64,000 nucleotides of DNA from Streptomyces sp. TG1A-60 (GCF_037201975.1 NZ_CP147520.1:744001-808000), one strand, 5' to 3'. Shown: positions 16,675-27,745, counted from the first letter of the stretch. Numbers and translations: made by a program. Notes: a model not told the origin generated them from the letters alone.

Positions 16675-17154
16675 TCACGACGGTTGACCCGGCTGCCCGC
16701 CGGGCACGACGACGACCGGGAGATGGGCGTGATGCACGACCTCGGTGCTGGTGGAGCCCAGGGTGAGGCGCCCCCATACACCCGAGCCCCGGCTACCGAC
16801 CACCAGGAGGCATGCGTCTTCGCTCGCGTCCAGCAGGACCTGCGACGGGCGTCCCCTCTCGACCCTGACCTCCACCTCCACCGGCGCGCCACCGACCTGC
16901 TCCCGGGCCTCCTCCAGCGCCTTGGTGACAGCTTCCAGCGTCGTGTCGCGCAGTTGCGTGTCCAGATCGCGGAAACCGGAGGCGGCGGGCCATTCGAAAC
17001 CGCTGTACCTGGTGGTGAAGTCGTACGCGCAAACCGCGCGCAGTCCGGTCCCGCGTAGTTGGGACTCCTGAAGGGCGAAGCGTACGGCCGGCCCGGAGGC
17101 GGGAGAGCCGTCGGTGCCTACCACGATCGGTGCGGGAGGGGCGGCGTTCGTCAT
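16675..17154 (-). CDS. Universal stress protein (UspA family)
   Basis: A 159-residue single Usp domain. It starts PIVVGTDGSPASGPAVRFA, where the first Asp contacts the nucleotide. It ends with the ATP-binding loop LVVGSRGSGVWGRLTLGS, the G-2x-G-9x-G(S/T) signature that marks ATP-binding Usp proteins, followed by PVVVVPGG. The ATG at 17154 is preferred over one five codons upstream because GGAGG stands eight bases before it. In actinomycetes such genes are often under dormancy or redox control. The tail of a regulatory phosphatase lies next to it. Confidence 0.9.
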   Translation of the reverse strand: MTNAAPPAPIVVGTDGSPASGPAVRFALQESQLRGTGLRAVCAYDFTTRYSGFEWPAASGFRDLDTQLRDTTLEAVTKALEEAREQVGGAPVEVEVRVERGRPSQVLLDASEDACLLVVGSRGSGVWGRLTLGSTSTEVVHHAHLPVVVVPGGQPGQPS

Positions 17155-17206
17155 TGCTGATGCCTCCAAGCCGTGGCGGTGGTGTGCTGCCGTGACGGAG
17201 AACCAT

Positions 17207-17536
17207 TCAGCCGGTCCCGCGGACGGCGAGCGCGGTCATGTCGTCCCGGTGTTCTCCGGCGGTGTGGCGGTTCAGGTCTTCGGTCAGGTGGTCGGCGACT
17301 TCCCAGGGCGAGATGCGCGCCGAGGCTCCCATGCGCTCTTCAAGGGGGATGGAAGGAGCCAGGTAGTCCATCGGGGCCTTGCCCGCACCGCAGGGAGCCG
17401 ACTCGACACCGCTCTCGGCGCGCGACGTCAGTGGCGTGCCGGGCGCAAGGGCCACCACACGCCGACGAATCACCTCTTCAGACTCCCGCGGCCCACGCGC
17501 CGCCGCAAAACGAAGGGCTTGGTGTCGTCCCGGCAC
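17207..17536 (-). pseudogene. Possible C-terminal remnant of a PP2C/SpoIIE-type phosphatase
   Basis: The only recognisable part is the end, HLTEDLNRHTAGEHRDDMTA, which resembles the last helix and the DDxT(A/V)L strand of RsbU/SpoIIE phosphatases in Streptomyces. The metal-binding N-terminal motifs (for example the DGxxE region) are absent. The upstream part reads like low-conservation sequence. It may be a decayed anti-anti-sigma regulatory phosphatase; the call rests on one short motif. Confidence 0.35.
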
Positions 17537-17922
17537 GAATGGTGACTGCCGCTCGGCAGTCGCCGAGCGCGGCGCGCTTGGAACACCCGGTCACGGATTT
17601 GGCAGCCGTGGATGGTCGACGACTTCGCCCGCCGCCCTCAGGTGCGGGAGCGGCTCACCCAGCAGGTCGCCGATCGGCTCCGGGCCCCTGCGACCCAGGC
17701 GTCGGCGTGGCCATCCAGGCCGAGCACACGTGCGGGACGCGCCGCGGCGTCAGGCCCCCGCCGTGACGACCACGGCCTCCACGCCTTTCGGTTCGCTGCG
17801 CACCGACGCCCGCCCCCCGCAGCGAATTCCTCGCCCTGACCGGCCTGCCCCGCCGCCCCGCACAGCCGAGCGGGGCGGGATCGGACGGTGCGACGCCGGC
17901 CTGGAGCTGCTGCACTCGATGT
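17537..17922. other. Intergenic region without a supported gene
   Basis: These 386 bp hold a short frame, VDDFARRPQVRERLTQQVAD, near 17612-17680 that reads like a helical protein fragment, but it has no ribosome site and soon becomes low-complexity Arg/Pro. I can assign nothing. The promoter of the DUF488 gene presumably lies at its right end. Confidence 0.35.
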
Positions 17923-18507
17923 ATGGCCCATGACCGGACCGCCCCCGCAGACGGGTTTCCGACGCGCCGGTTCGAACTGATCACCTTCGGCCACAGCACC
18001 GCGGACCGGGGAACGCTGACAGAACTCCTTCGGGGAGCCGGCGTTGTCGCCGTCGTGGACGTCAGGACCGCTCCCGGCAGCCGCCGTGACCCGAACCTGT
18101 CACGACAGCGGCTCGCCCGGTGGATGCCCGAAGAGGGCATCGCCTACCGGTGGGAGCCGCGACTGGGCGGCTTCCGCAAACCGGCGCCGGACTCTCCCGA
18201 CACGGTCTGGCGCAACACGTCCTTCCGCGGCTACGCCGCTCATACCCGCAGCTCGGAGTTCGTCACCGCCATGGATGCCCTCATGCGCCAAGCGGGTCAG
18301 GAGCGCACCGCGGTGATGTGCAGCGAAGCGGTGTGGTGGCGATGCCACCGGCGCCTCATCGCCGACTTCGCCGTCCTGGCCCGCGGGATGCTCGTCCACC
18401 ACCTGATGCACGATGGACGCCTCACAGCGCACCGTCCGACGCCGGGCGTGCGCCTTCGCGGTGACCGCCTTCTTGTGTACGACGACGCCGGCTCGGCGCT
18501 CCCCTAA
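17923..18507 (+). CDS. DUF488-family protein
   Basis: A 194-residue protein of the DUF488 family, whose function is uncharacterised. Diagnostic segments are ITFGHSTADRGTLTELLR, VVAVVDVRTAPGSRRDPNL, a central YRWEPRLGGFRKP and VMCSEAVWWRCHRRLIAD. The last is the conserved CxE...CHR site that could be a catalytic or metal-binding centre. The protein is soluble. Its neighbours do not suggest a pathway. Confidence 0.85.
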   Translation: MAHDRTAPADGFPTRRFELITFGHSTADRGTLTELLRGAGVVAVVDVRTAPGSRRDPNLSRQRLARWMPEEGIAYRWEPRLGGFRKPAPDSPDTVWRNTSFRGYAAHTRSSEFVTAMDALMRQAGQERTAVMCSEAVWWRCHRRLIADFAVLARGMLVHHLMHDGRLTAHRPTPGVRLRGDRLLVYDDAGSALP

Positions 18508-18608
18508 CGGCTCGCGTGGTCACGCAGGCGCCCGGACGGCGCCCACGCCGGGGAGGTGACCAACGGCAGAGGGCAGTTCAGGGCCGCCGCGGTCGGCGGA
18601 CCCCTGAT

Positions 18609-18643
18609 CCCGGCTCCCGGCTCCCGGCTCCCGGCTCCCGGCT
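18609..18643. repeat. Five perfect copies of the heptamer CCCGGCT
   Basis: The heptamer repeats without interruption five times in the intergenic region between the DUF488 gene and the nucleotidyltransferase gene. Such short tandem repeats change length by slippage. It lies about 140 bp before the ATG at 18782, so an effect on expression is possible but unproven. Confidence 0.85.
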
Positions 18644-18781
18644 TCACTGGAGTCCAGCTGGAACTTCTCGCGGTCCACCGCCCCAGACGCGGTGCGGACC
18701 ACCGACATCGGTCGCCTCGCCGGTCACCGTGAGCCGCGTTGCCCGTCTGGCCATCGGCCGGAGCCGCACTATCGTGGAGAC

Positions 18782-19399
18782 ATGGGCGATCTGGCCGACC
18801 CGGACGACGACGGACTCCCTCGCGACCGCACCCAGGCCATTCTCGAAGCGGCCAAAGAGGTCGCTTCGCTGCTCAAGGCCGGCGGACATCCCTTCGCGCT
18901 GGCGGGCGGTGTCGCCGTGTACGCCCACGGCGGCCCGGGGACGCTCCAGCACGACGTCGACTTCTGTGTGCTGCCGGAGGACATCGACGCCGTCACCGGC
19001 ACGCTGGACGCCGCGGGGCTGAAGGTGGCCCAGCCGTCCGAGGACTGGCTGCTGAAGACCCGGAGCCAGGGCCAGGAGGTCGACCTGATCTTCCGGCCGT
19101 CCCGGGCGCCGGTCAGCCGCGAACTGCTGGACCGGGCGGAGGTGCTCTCGGTCCAGTCCGTGTGGATGCCCGTGCTGGCGGCGACTGATCTGCTCGTCGG
19201 ACGTCTCCTGGCGTTCTCCGAGCACTACTGCGACTTCGGTGCCGTGCTGCCGATCGCCCGCACCCTGCGGGAGAAGATCGACTGGAGCCGGGTACGGCGC
19301 GAGTGCGGCGGCGAACCGATGCCGGCCGCCTTCCTCTATCTGCTGGAGCGCCTCCATGTGATCGACCCTGAGGAGACCGGCGATGGCGACAGGACATGA
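18782..19399 (+). CDS. Nucleotidyltransferase-fold protein (AbiEii/MNT-like)
   Basis: A 205-residue protein with the nucleotidyltransferase fold seen in MNT- and AbiEii-type proteins. FALAGGVAVYAHG supplies the GG loop and TLQHDVDFCVLPED the paired Asp (DVD) that bind metal and nucleotide. QEVDLIFRP gives the third acidic strand. The ATG at 18782 has GGAG seven bases upstream; upstream in-frame sequence is not conserved. It overlaps the next gene and is coupled to a metallophosphoesterase two genes on. That suggests a small RNA- or nucleotide-modifying operon rather than a toxin-antitoxin pair, because no partner antitoxin is visible. Confidence 0.82.
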   Translation: MGDLADPDDDGLPRDRTQAILEAAKEVASLLKAGGHPFALAGGVAVYAHGGPGTLQHDVDFCVLPEDIDAVTGTLDAAGLKVAQPSEDWLLKTRSQGQEVDLIFRPSRAPVSRELLDRAEVLSVQSVWMPVLAATDLLVGRLLAFSEHYCDFGAVLPIARTLREKIDWSRVRRECGGEPMPAAFLYLLERLHVIDPEETGDGDRT

Positions 19400-19688
19400 A
19401 GGCCCACCGGTGGACGGGCCCAGCGACGGTGGCACCCGCCCGCCGGCGAGTACCGAGTACCGCATAGCCCACCTCGGGGAGCGGCTCGCCCGGGGTGATC
19501 TGGCCGAGCTCGGGATGCGGATCGAGGCGCGCGGCGACGCCGTGCACATCACCGGCACGGCGTCCACCGCGGCCGATCGCGAGGCGATCCTGCGGATCGC
19601 GGCGGCGGAGCTGCCGGGCGTAGCCGTCCGGGCGGACATCGCACTGGCCGACGTCACCGCGCCCGACCGTTCCGAGGACCTGTCGTGA
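19383..19688 (+). CDS. Small BON-like domain protein
   Basis: The product is 101 residues. The N-terminal 25 are Pro/Gly-rich. The rest, from YRIAHLGERLARGDLAELGMRI through VHITGTASTAADREAIL, has the pattern of a BON domain: an amphipathic helix, then a strand with V.ITG.., a helix and a final strand. No signal peptide is present, so it is cytosolic. It overlaps the genes on both sides (17 bp upstream, GTGA downstream), which supports translation as part of a three-gene operon. Confidence 0.7.
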   Translation: MATGHEGPPVDGPSDGGTRPPASTEYRIAHLGERLARGDLAELGMRIEARGDAVHITGTASTAADREAILRIAAAELPGVAVRADIALADVTAPDRSEDLS

Positions 19689-20428
19689 TCCGGGTCGCGG
19701 CCGTCGGGGACATCCATCTGGGGCCGGACAGCCGGGGTCTGCTCCGTCCGGCGTTCGACACGCTGCCCGGCCACGCCGACATCCTGCTGCTCGCCGGGGA
19801 TCTCACCCGCCACGGCACCCCGGAGGAGGTGCGGGTCGTCGCCGACGAGGTGGCGGGGCTGCCGGTGCCGGTCGTCGCCGTACTGGGCAACCACGACCAC
19901 CACGCCGAGCGCCCGGGGGAGGTGACGGAGGTGCTGCGGGACGCGGGGGTGACCGTGCTGGAGGGCGAGGGAACCGTCGTCCAGGTCGACGGGGTGCGGG
20001 TCGGTGTCGCCGGGACCAAGGGGTTCGGCGGCGGCTTCGCCGGGCGCAGCGGCAGCGAGTTCGGTGAACCCGAGATGAAGGCCTTCGTCCGCCACACCCG
20101 GGGCCTCGCCGACGGACTGCGCCGCGCCCTCGACGAGTTGGCGGAGGACGGCTGCGCGGTCCGTATCGCGCTCACGCACTTCTCGCCCGTAGCGGACACG
20201 CTCGTCGGCGAGCCGCTGGAGATCTACCCCTTCCTCGGCAGCTATCTGCTGGCCGAGGCGATGGACGAGTCCGGCGCCGACCTGGCCGTGCACGGCCATG
20301 CCCACCTGGGCACCGAGCACGGCATCACGAGCGGCGGTGTCCGGGTGCGCAATGTCGCCCAGCCGGTCATCCGGCGCGCCTTCGCCGTGTACGCGCTGCC
20401 GGTGGACAGCGCCCGGACCGCCTCGTAG
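19685..20428 (+). CDS. Calcineurin-like metallophosphoesterase
   Basis: A 247-residue cytosolic phosphoesterase. All five family motifs are visible: VGDIHLG (D-x-H), LLAGDLTRHG (GD), VLGNHDHHAE (GNHD), IALTHFSPV (TH) and VHGHAHLG (GHxH). Together they ligate two metals. The GTG start overlaps the preceding stop as GTGA. The substrate cannot be told from sequence. It is the third gene of the nucleotidyltransferase/BON-like/phosphoesterase unit. Confidence 0.9.
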   Translation: MIRVAAVGDIHLGPDSRGLLRPAFDTLPGHADILLLAGDLTRHGTPEEVRVVADEVAGLPVPVVAVLGNHDHHAERPGEVTEVLRDAGVTVLEGEGTVVQVDGVRVGVAGTKGFGGGFAGRSGSEFGEPEMKAFVRHTRGLADGLRRALDELAEDGCAVRIALTHFSPVADTLVGEPLEIYPFLGSYLLAEAMDESGADLAVHGHAHLGTEHGITSGGVRVRNVAQPVIRRAFAVYALPVDSARTAS

Positions 20429-20622
20429 AGCCGTGGGCGAACAGGGGGCCGTCGTCGCCCCGTGCGGCCCGTTGCGTACGACGGTCCCGGACGCGACCCT
20501 CGACGTCGAGCGGGCACTGGGTGCGAGGTCGAGACCTCGGGGTGGCCCTGCGCCCGCCTGCCCTCACGGGCGGTCCTCGACGACCGGTGCGGAGGACCGG
20601 ACCCCGGCGAACCGCCCCGTTC

Positions 20623-22515
20623 CTACGCCGCCGCCACGCTGGGAGCCTCGGCCTCCGCCTTCTCGAACTGCGTCCGGTACAGCTCCGCGTAGCGTCCGCC
20701 CTCCGCCAGCAACTCCTCGTGCCGGCCGCGCTCCACGATCCGGCCGGCCTCGACGACGAGGATCTGGTCGGCGGACCGTACGGTCGACAGGCGGTGGGCG
20801 ATGACCACGGCGGTCCTGCCCTCCAGCGCCTCCACGAGGGCCTCCTGGACAGCCGCCTCCGAGGTGTTGTCGAGGTGGGCGGTGGCCTCGTCGAGGATGA
20901 CGACGCGCTGGCGGGCCAGGAGCAGCCGGGCGATGGTCATGCGCTGGCGTTCGCCGCCGGAGAGCCGGTACCCGCGCTCCCCGACCATGGTGTCCAGGCC
21001 GTCGGGCAGGGAACGTACGAGGTCGTCGAGGCGGGCCCGGCGCAGAACGTCCCACAGGTCGTGGTCCGTGGCGTCGGGGCGGGCGAGGAGAAGGTTGGCG
21101 CGGACGGTGTCGTGGAAGAGGTGGCCGTCCTGGGTGACCATGCCGAGGGTGCCGCGCAGCGACCGCGCGCTCAGGTCGCGCACGTCGACGCCGCCGACGC
21201 GGACGGTGCCCGCGTCCGTGTCGTACAGCCGGGGCAGCAGCTGGGCGACGGTCGACTTGCCGGCGCCGGAGGAACCGACGAGGGCGACGGTCTGGCCGGG
21301 CTCGGCGCGGAAGGAGACGCCGTGGAGGACCTCGGTGCCGCCGCGGGTGTCGAGGGAGGCCACCTCCTCCAGGGAGGCGAGGGAAACCTTGTCGGCGGAC
21401 GGGTAGCCGAAGCGGACGTCGTCGAACTCGACGGTCACCGGGCCGTCGGGCACCTCGCGGGCGTCCGGTTTCTCCTCGATGAGCGGCTTCAGGTCCAGCA
21501 CCTCGAAGACGCGCTCGAAGCTCACCAGGGCGCTCATGATCTCCACGCGGGCTCCGGCCAGCGCGGTCAGCGGCGCGTACAGCCTGGTCAGCAGCAGCGC
21601 CAGGGAGACGATCGCGCCCGCCTCCAGGGTGCCGCGCAGGGCGAACCAGCCGCCGAGGCCGTACACCAGGGCGAGCGCGAGGGCCGAGACGAGGGTGAGG
21701 GCGGTGATGAACGCCGACTGCGCCCTCGCCGTCCGCACGCCGATGTCCCGTACCCGGCGGGCCCGTTCGGCGAACTCGGCGGACTCCTCGTCAGGCCGTC
21801 CGAAGAGCTTGACCAGGGTGGCGCCGGGCGCCGAGAACCGCTCGGTCATCCGGGTGCCCATCGCCGCGTTGAGGTCGGCCGCCTCCCGCTGGAGCCGGGC
21901 CATACGACGGCCCATGCGCCGGGCCGGGATCACGAACACGGGCAGCAGGACGAGCGAGAGCAGGGTGATCTGCCACGAGAGGGTGAGCATCACGGCGAGC
22001 GTGAGCAGCAGGGTGACCAGGTTGCTCACCACTCCGGACAGGGTGTTGCTGAAGGCCCGTTGGGCGCCGATGACGTCGTTGTTGAGACGGCTGACGAGCG
22101 CTCCCGTACGTGTACGTGTGAAGAACGCGACCGGCATGCGCTGCACATGATCGAAGACCGCGGTCCTCAGATCGAGGATGAGTCCCTCGCCGAGCGTCGC
22201 CGACAGGCGCCGGCCCCACAGCCCGAGCGCCGCCTCGGCTACCGCGATGAGGGCGATCAGCACGGCAAAGCGGACGACGAGTGCCTCGTCCCCGTCCGAC
22301 ACGATCACGTCCACGACGGCCCCCGCGAGCACCGGCGTCGCCACGGCGAGCAGCGCGGTCAGGACACTGAGGGCGACGAACCACGCGATACGGCGACGAT
22401 GTGGACGGGCGAAGGCGCCGATACGGCGTAGCGTCGTCCGGGCGAGGGGGCGGCTGTGCTGCCGGGCGGTCATCATGCCCTGCAGCTGGGTCCAGGCGGT
22501 GGTCTCCATACTCAT
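20623..22515 (-). CDS. ABC exporter half-transporter (membrane and ATPase domains fused), SoxR-type promoter
   Basis: A 630-residue type IV ABC exporter. The membrane domain has six segments in about residues 40-330. The C-terminal ATPase carries Walker A LVGSSGAGKSTVAQLL, the signature LSGGERQRMTIA, Walker B VVILDEATAHLD and the H-loop AHRLSTV. It should act as a homodimer in drug or metabolite efflux. The ATG at 22515 is chosen because the predicted transcription start of the upstream 19-bp-spacer promoter falls on or within a base or two of it, so the message is probably leaderless. In S. coelicolor the SoxR regulon includes an ABC transporter (SCO7008), so this is likely its equivalent, induced by redox-active compounds. 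Confidence 0.9.
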   Translation of the reverse strand: MSMETTAWTQLQGMMTARQHSRPLARTTLRRIGAFARPHRRRIAWFVALSVLTALLAVATPVLAGAVVDVIVSDGDEALVVRFAVLIALIAVAEAALGLWGRRLSATLGEGLILDLRTAVFDHVQRMPVAFFTRTRTGALVSRLNNDVIGAQRAFSNTLSGVVSNLVTLLLTLAVMLTLSWQITLLSLVLLPVFVIPARRMGRRMARLQREAADLNAAMGTRMTERFSAPGATLVKLFGRPDEESAEFAERARRVRDIGVRTARAQSAFITALTLVSALALALVYGLGGWFALRGTLEAGAIVSLALLLTRLYAPLTALAGARVEIMSALVSFERVFEVLDLKPLIEEKPDAREVPDGPVTVEFDDVRFGYPSADKVSLASLEEVASLDTRGGTEVLHGVSFRAEPGQTVALVGSSGAGKSTVAQLLPRLYDTDAGTVRVGGVDVRDLSARSLRGTLGMVTQDGHLFHDTVRANLLLARPDATDHDLWDVLRRARLDDLVRSLPDGLDTMVGERGYRLSGGERQRMTIARLLLARQRVVILDEATAHLDNTSEAAVQEALVEALEGRTAVVIAHRLSTVRSADQILVVEAGRIVERGRHEELLAEGGRYAELYRTQFEKAEAEAPSVAAA

Positions 22516-22522
22516 GCGGAGG

Positions 22523-22553
22523 ACGCTAGAACCTCGACCAAGCTTGAGGTCAA
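22523..22553 (-). promoter_or_regulatory. SoxR-box promoter
   Basis: On the minus strand TTGACC (22553-22548) and TAGCGT (22528-22523) are spaced 19 bp, too long for a normal promoter but typical of MerR/SoxR-activated ones. The 18-bp CCTCGACCAAGCTTGAGG (22532-22549), an imperfect palindrome, fills the spacer and closely resembles the SoxR box. The soxR gene itself is not in the window. Confidence 0.7.
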
Positions 22554-23003
22554 CACCCGTGGTGAGATGTGCCCGCGTACGGCGGAGTCCCCCGCCGGTC
22601 GACCGCCGTCCCGCTGCCCGCGACCGGGGCGACGTGTACCGGATCATCACGCTCTGGATGCCGTTGCCGCCGGGCGCGTTGACGCTCGTCGCGCCGGTCC
22701 GGCTGAATGCGATCTGACCGCCGGGTGCCTGCCGGCCCGAGGCTGAAGAGGAGGCCTTCGTACCGGCGGTGCACATCCGGACATTCCCGTGGGCCCGTGG
22801 CCTGTCGTCGGCCGATCCGTGCCGGTCCGGTGCCGATCAGCCTGGCGGATACGGCAGGATGAGCGGTCGCGCCCGACGCCGTCCGCACGTCCGGGCCGGC
22901 GTGATCGTGCATGACGGATTCGAGCAGGTGGCAAGGTGACGACACATCACATACGGCCCGCGGGGCCTGACATACGGCCCGTCGGCCGCTCCCCACTTCC
23001 CTC
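22554..23003. other. Divergent intergenic region without a supported gene
   Basis: Some 450 bp separate the SoxR-type promoter from the ribosome site of mscS. I find no gene, RNA or strong hairpin. The upstream promoter of the mechanosensitive channel gene must lie here but is not obvious. Confidence 0.4.
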
Positions 23004-23015
23004 GGGAGGCGGCCG

Positions 23016-24104
23016 ATGACCCGGGGCCTCGTCCTCGACGACTTCCTCGTGGCCGGAATCACTCTGGCGGCGGGCCTGTTGGCCTCGTTCCTGCTGCGCC
23101 TGCTGCTGCGCTGGCTCGGCGGCCACGCGACGAAGACCCGTTGGGGCGGTGACGACGTCATCGTCGACGCGCTGCGCTCCCTGTTGCCCTGGGGCACGTT
23201 CGTCGGCGGCGCGGCGGCAGCGGCGGCGGTGCTGCCGCTGACGAAGACGGTGCAGCACACCGTGAACCAGTCCCTGACGGTGCTGTTCATCCTCATCGCC
23301 ACGATCACGGCCGCCAGGGTGATCGCCGGTCTGGTGCGTTCGGTCACCCAGTCCCGGGCCGGGGTCGCGGGCTCGGTCACCATCTTCGTGAACATCACCC
23401 GGGTCGCCGTCCTCGCTATCGGCTGCCTGGTGATCCTCCAGACCCTGGGCATCCCGATCGCCCCGCTGGTCACCGCCCTCGGTGTCGGCGGTCTCGCGGT
23501 GGCCCTGGCCTTGCAGGACACCCTCGCCAACCTCTTCGCCGGCATCCACATCCTCGCCTCCAAGACGGTCCAGCCGGGCGACTACATCCGGCTGAGCAGC
23601 GGCGAGGAGGGCTATGTCGTCGACATCAACTGGCGGCAGACGACGGTCAGGTCGCTCTCCAACAACCTGGTGATCATCCCCAACGGCCAGCTCGCCGGCA
23701 CGAACATGACCAACTTCAACCAGCCCGAGCAGGACATGACCCTGCTGGTGCAGGTGGGCGTCGGCTACGACAGCGATCTGGAGCATGTCGAGCGGGTGAC
23801 CAACGAGGTCATCGCTCAGGTCATGAAGGACGTCGAGGGCGCGGTCCCCGACCACGAGCCCGCCGTCCGCTTCCACACCTTCGGCGACTCCCGCATAGGC
23901 ATGACCGTGATCCTCGGGGTCGGGGAGTTCAGCGACCAGTACCGCATCAAGCACGAGTTCATCAAGCGCCTGCACCGGCGGTACCGGACAGAAGGCATCA
24001 CCATGCCGGCGCCCCGGCGGACGATCACGGTCCAGCCCGGCGGCAGTCTGGAGATCCCGCACCAGCGGGAGGCGTCGATCCCGTCCGTCGAGGTGGCTTC
24101 CTAG
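23016..24104 (+). CDS. Small-conductance mechanosensitive channel (MscS family)
   Basis: A 362-residue membrane protein. There are four or so membrane segments in residues 5-170. The pore helix region GVGGLAVALALQDTLANLFAG (from about residue 160) is rich in Gly/Ala as in MscS TM3. The cytoplasmic beta domain begins at VQPGDYIRL, with the conserved NNLVIIPNGQLAGTNMTNF. The ATG follows GGGAGG. It releases solutes when membrane tension rises on osmotic downshock. No operon partner is evident. Confidence 0.92.
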   Translation: MTRGLVLDDFLVAGITLAAGLLASFLLRLLLRWLGGHATKTRWGGDDVIVDALRSLLPWGTFVGGAAAAAAVLPLTKTVQHTVNQSLTVLFILIATITAARVIAGLVRSVTQSRAGVAGSVTIFVNITRVAVLAIGCLVILQTLGIPIAPLVTALGVGGLAVALALQDTLANLFAGIHILASKTVQPGDYIRLSSGEEGYVVDINWRQTTVRSLSNNLVIIPNGQLAGTNMTNFNQPEQDMTLLVQVGVGYDSDLEHVERVTNEVIAQVMKDVEGAVPDHEPAVRFHTFGDSRIGMTVILGVGEFSDQYRIKHEFIKRLHRRYRTEGITMPAPRRTITVQPGGSLEIPHQREASIPSVEVAS

Positions 24105-26450
<2,346 letters not shown>

Positions 26451-26490
26451 TCCTCGCCGCACACCCCTGCGGGCCGACCGGTCCGCACAG

Positions 26491-26528
26491 CACCGCCCCG
26501 GCCGGGGTCGCTCCCGGCCGGGGCGGTG
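26491..26528. terminator. Terminator of icd
   Basis: CACCGCCCCGGCCGGG (26491-26506) pairs perfectly over 16 bp with CCCGGCCGGGGCGGTG (26513-26528), loop of six bases, starting 41 bp after the icd stop. There is no T-run, as is normal in Streptomyces. Confidence 0.85.
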
Positions 26529-26608
26529 TGCTTCGAAGGGGCGGTGGCCCCTGACGGCGGTTGCACCAGAATACGTCGCAGACCACCGATGCAGCGAGGA
26601 GCGACAGC

Positions 26609-27082
26609 GTGAGTACAGCCGGCGACATCGCGAACACGGCCGGAGCGGCACCGGGACCCAGCCTGCTCCTCGACGACCAGCTCTGCTTCGCCCTGTACGC
26701 CGCCTCACGCGCGGTCACGGCCCGGTACCGCCCGCTGCTCGACGAGCTGGGGCTGACCTATCCGCAGTACCTGGTCATGCTGGTCCTCTGGGAACAGGAC
26801 TCGATCTCCGTACGCGACCTGGGGGCCGCGCTCCACCTGGAGTCCAGCACCCTCTCCCCGCTCCTGAAGCGCCTGGAGGCCGGTGGGCTGCTCCGCCGCG
26901 AACGCCGTCAGGACGACGAGCGCTCCGTCGCCATCCTCCTCACCGCATCCGGGGCCCAGCTCAAGGACCGGGCCCGGAACGTCCCCGTGGACATCGGCCA
27001 GGCCCTGGGGCTGACCCCCGAACAGCACACCATGGCCCAGCAGTTGCTGCGCCTGCTCACAGCGAACGTGGATCAGGGCTGA
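26609..27082 (+). CDS. ohrR: OhrR-type MarR-family peroxide sensor
   Basis: A 157-residue winged-helix repressor. It has the one-Cys OhrR pattern: LCFALYAASRAVT carries the reactive Cys close to the N-terminal helix, with the conserved Tyr seven residues later as part of the sensing site. LGLTYPQYLVMLVLWE follows, and the DNA-binding helix and wing are STLSPLLKRLEAGGLLRRER. OhrR releases DNA when this Cys is oxidised by organic peroxides. The GTG start has GAGGAG seven bases upstream. The usual partner gene ohr is not adjacent: upstream is icd and downstream no gene is recognised. Confidence 0.85.
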   Translation: MSTAGDIANTAGAAPGPSLLLDDQLCFALYAASRAVTARYRPLLDELGLTYPQYLVMLVLWEQDSISVRDLGAALHLESSTLSPLLKRLEAGGLLRRERRQDDERSVAILLTASGAQLKDRARNVPVDIGQALGLTPEQHTMAQQLLRLLTANVDQG

Positions 27083-27286
27083 CCGGCAGGGGACGCTCGC
27101 GGACCCGGCGGACCTCGTCACCACGGTTCGGTGCGCGGCGTCGAGTCTGACCCCGCTGCTCCTCCGCCAGCTCCAGCTCCACCGCCCCCGGTCTCCCGCG
27201 CCATCTCGTCCAGCGCCTTCAGACGTGCGGGGGCGCCCCGGTGGTCGCACTCCGGCCGCAGCCTGTCCGGCCGTGCGTAACCGCCC

Positions 27287-27324
27287 GTGAGCAGCGGTGA
27301 GCAGCGGTGAGCAGCGGTGAGCAG
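27287..27324. repeat. Tandem decamer repeat GTGAGCAGCG (3.8 copies)
   Basis: Three perfect copies at 27287-27316 are followed by GTGAGCAG. It lies in non-coding DNA about 200 bp after the ohrR-like gene. Confidence 0.85.
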
Positions 27325-27459
27325 GCTACGAGGGTGAGGTCGGCTCGTGGCCTCCTGATAGCCCAGCCGTTCGGCGGTGGTGGCCCCGAGGGTGCCGTCC
27401 GCCCAGATGGCGCTGGGCGGGTCGGTGCGCGGGCACAGACAGCTGTGGTGGTACTGGTG

Positions 27460-27500
27460 CCAGCACCTCGTGGCCCGGCTGCCCGGCCACGAGGTGCTGG
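27460..27500. repeat. Perfect 16-bp inverted repeat
   Basis: CCAGCACCTCGTGGCC (27460-27475) and GGCCACGAGGTGCTGG (27485-27500) flank a nine-base loop. It could be a terminator or the end of a decayed mobile element. It sits in the middle of the non-coding region, not directly after a gene, so its role is unclear. Confidence 0.7.
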
Positions 27501-27745
27501 GCGCGGGCCCGCTCCACCCGCCGCAGCACGGCGTGGGTGCTCCACCGAACAGACCGACCGTGGCCGTCCGCGACGAGTTCCGCGACCCCTCGACGGTCTC
27601 GCGACGTCCGTCGCGGGTCCGGTCGGTGGCCGCAGCCGGCGAGCCGGGGGGAAGCGTCTCGTCGGGCGGCCATCGAGGCCGAGCCTGCGCACGCAGGACC
27701 GGCGGAACGGCGGTCGGCTCGGCAGCTCGGCAGCGAGCCACCGTC

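Larger units (their letters stand above)
27083..27745. other. Long intergenic region with repeats and no supported gene
   Basis: These 663 bp hold open frames on both strands, none with recognisable content or a credible ribosome site. The region contains a ten-bp tandem repeat (27287-27324) and a 16-bp inverted repeat (27460-27500), listed separately. Minus-strand frames such as one reading LGYQEATSRPH look like decayed coding sequence, but I cannot name a family. Confidence 0.45.

Noticed and set aside
16558..16766. Frame starting LNIAGGPTGVLMPRPSDG
   Set aside because: It runs without a stop into the antisense of the universal stress protein gene and has no recognised family.
18609..18643. 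CRISPR array
   Set aside because: The tandem units have no spacers, and no cas gene is present anywhere in the window.
18782..19688. Toxin-antitoxin pair (nucleotidyltransferase with small partner)
   Set aside because: The partner looks like a BON-type domain rather than a HEPN or AbiEi antitoxin, and a metallophosphoesterase is coupled to them.
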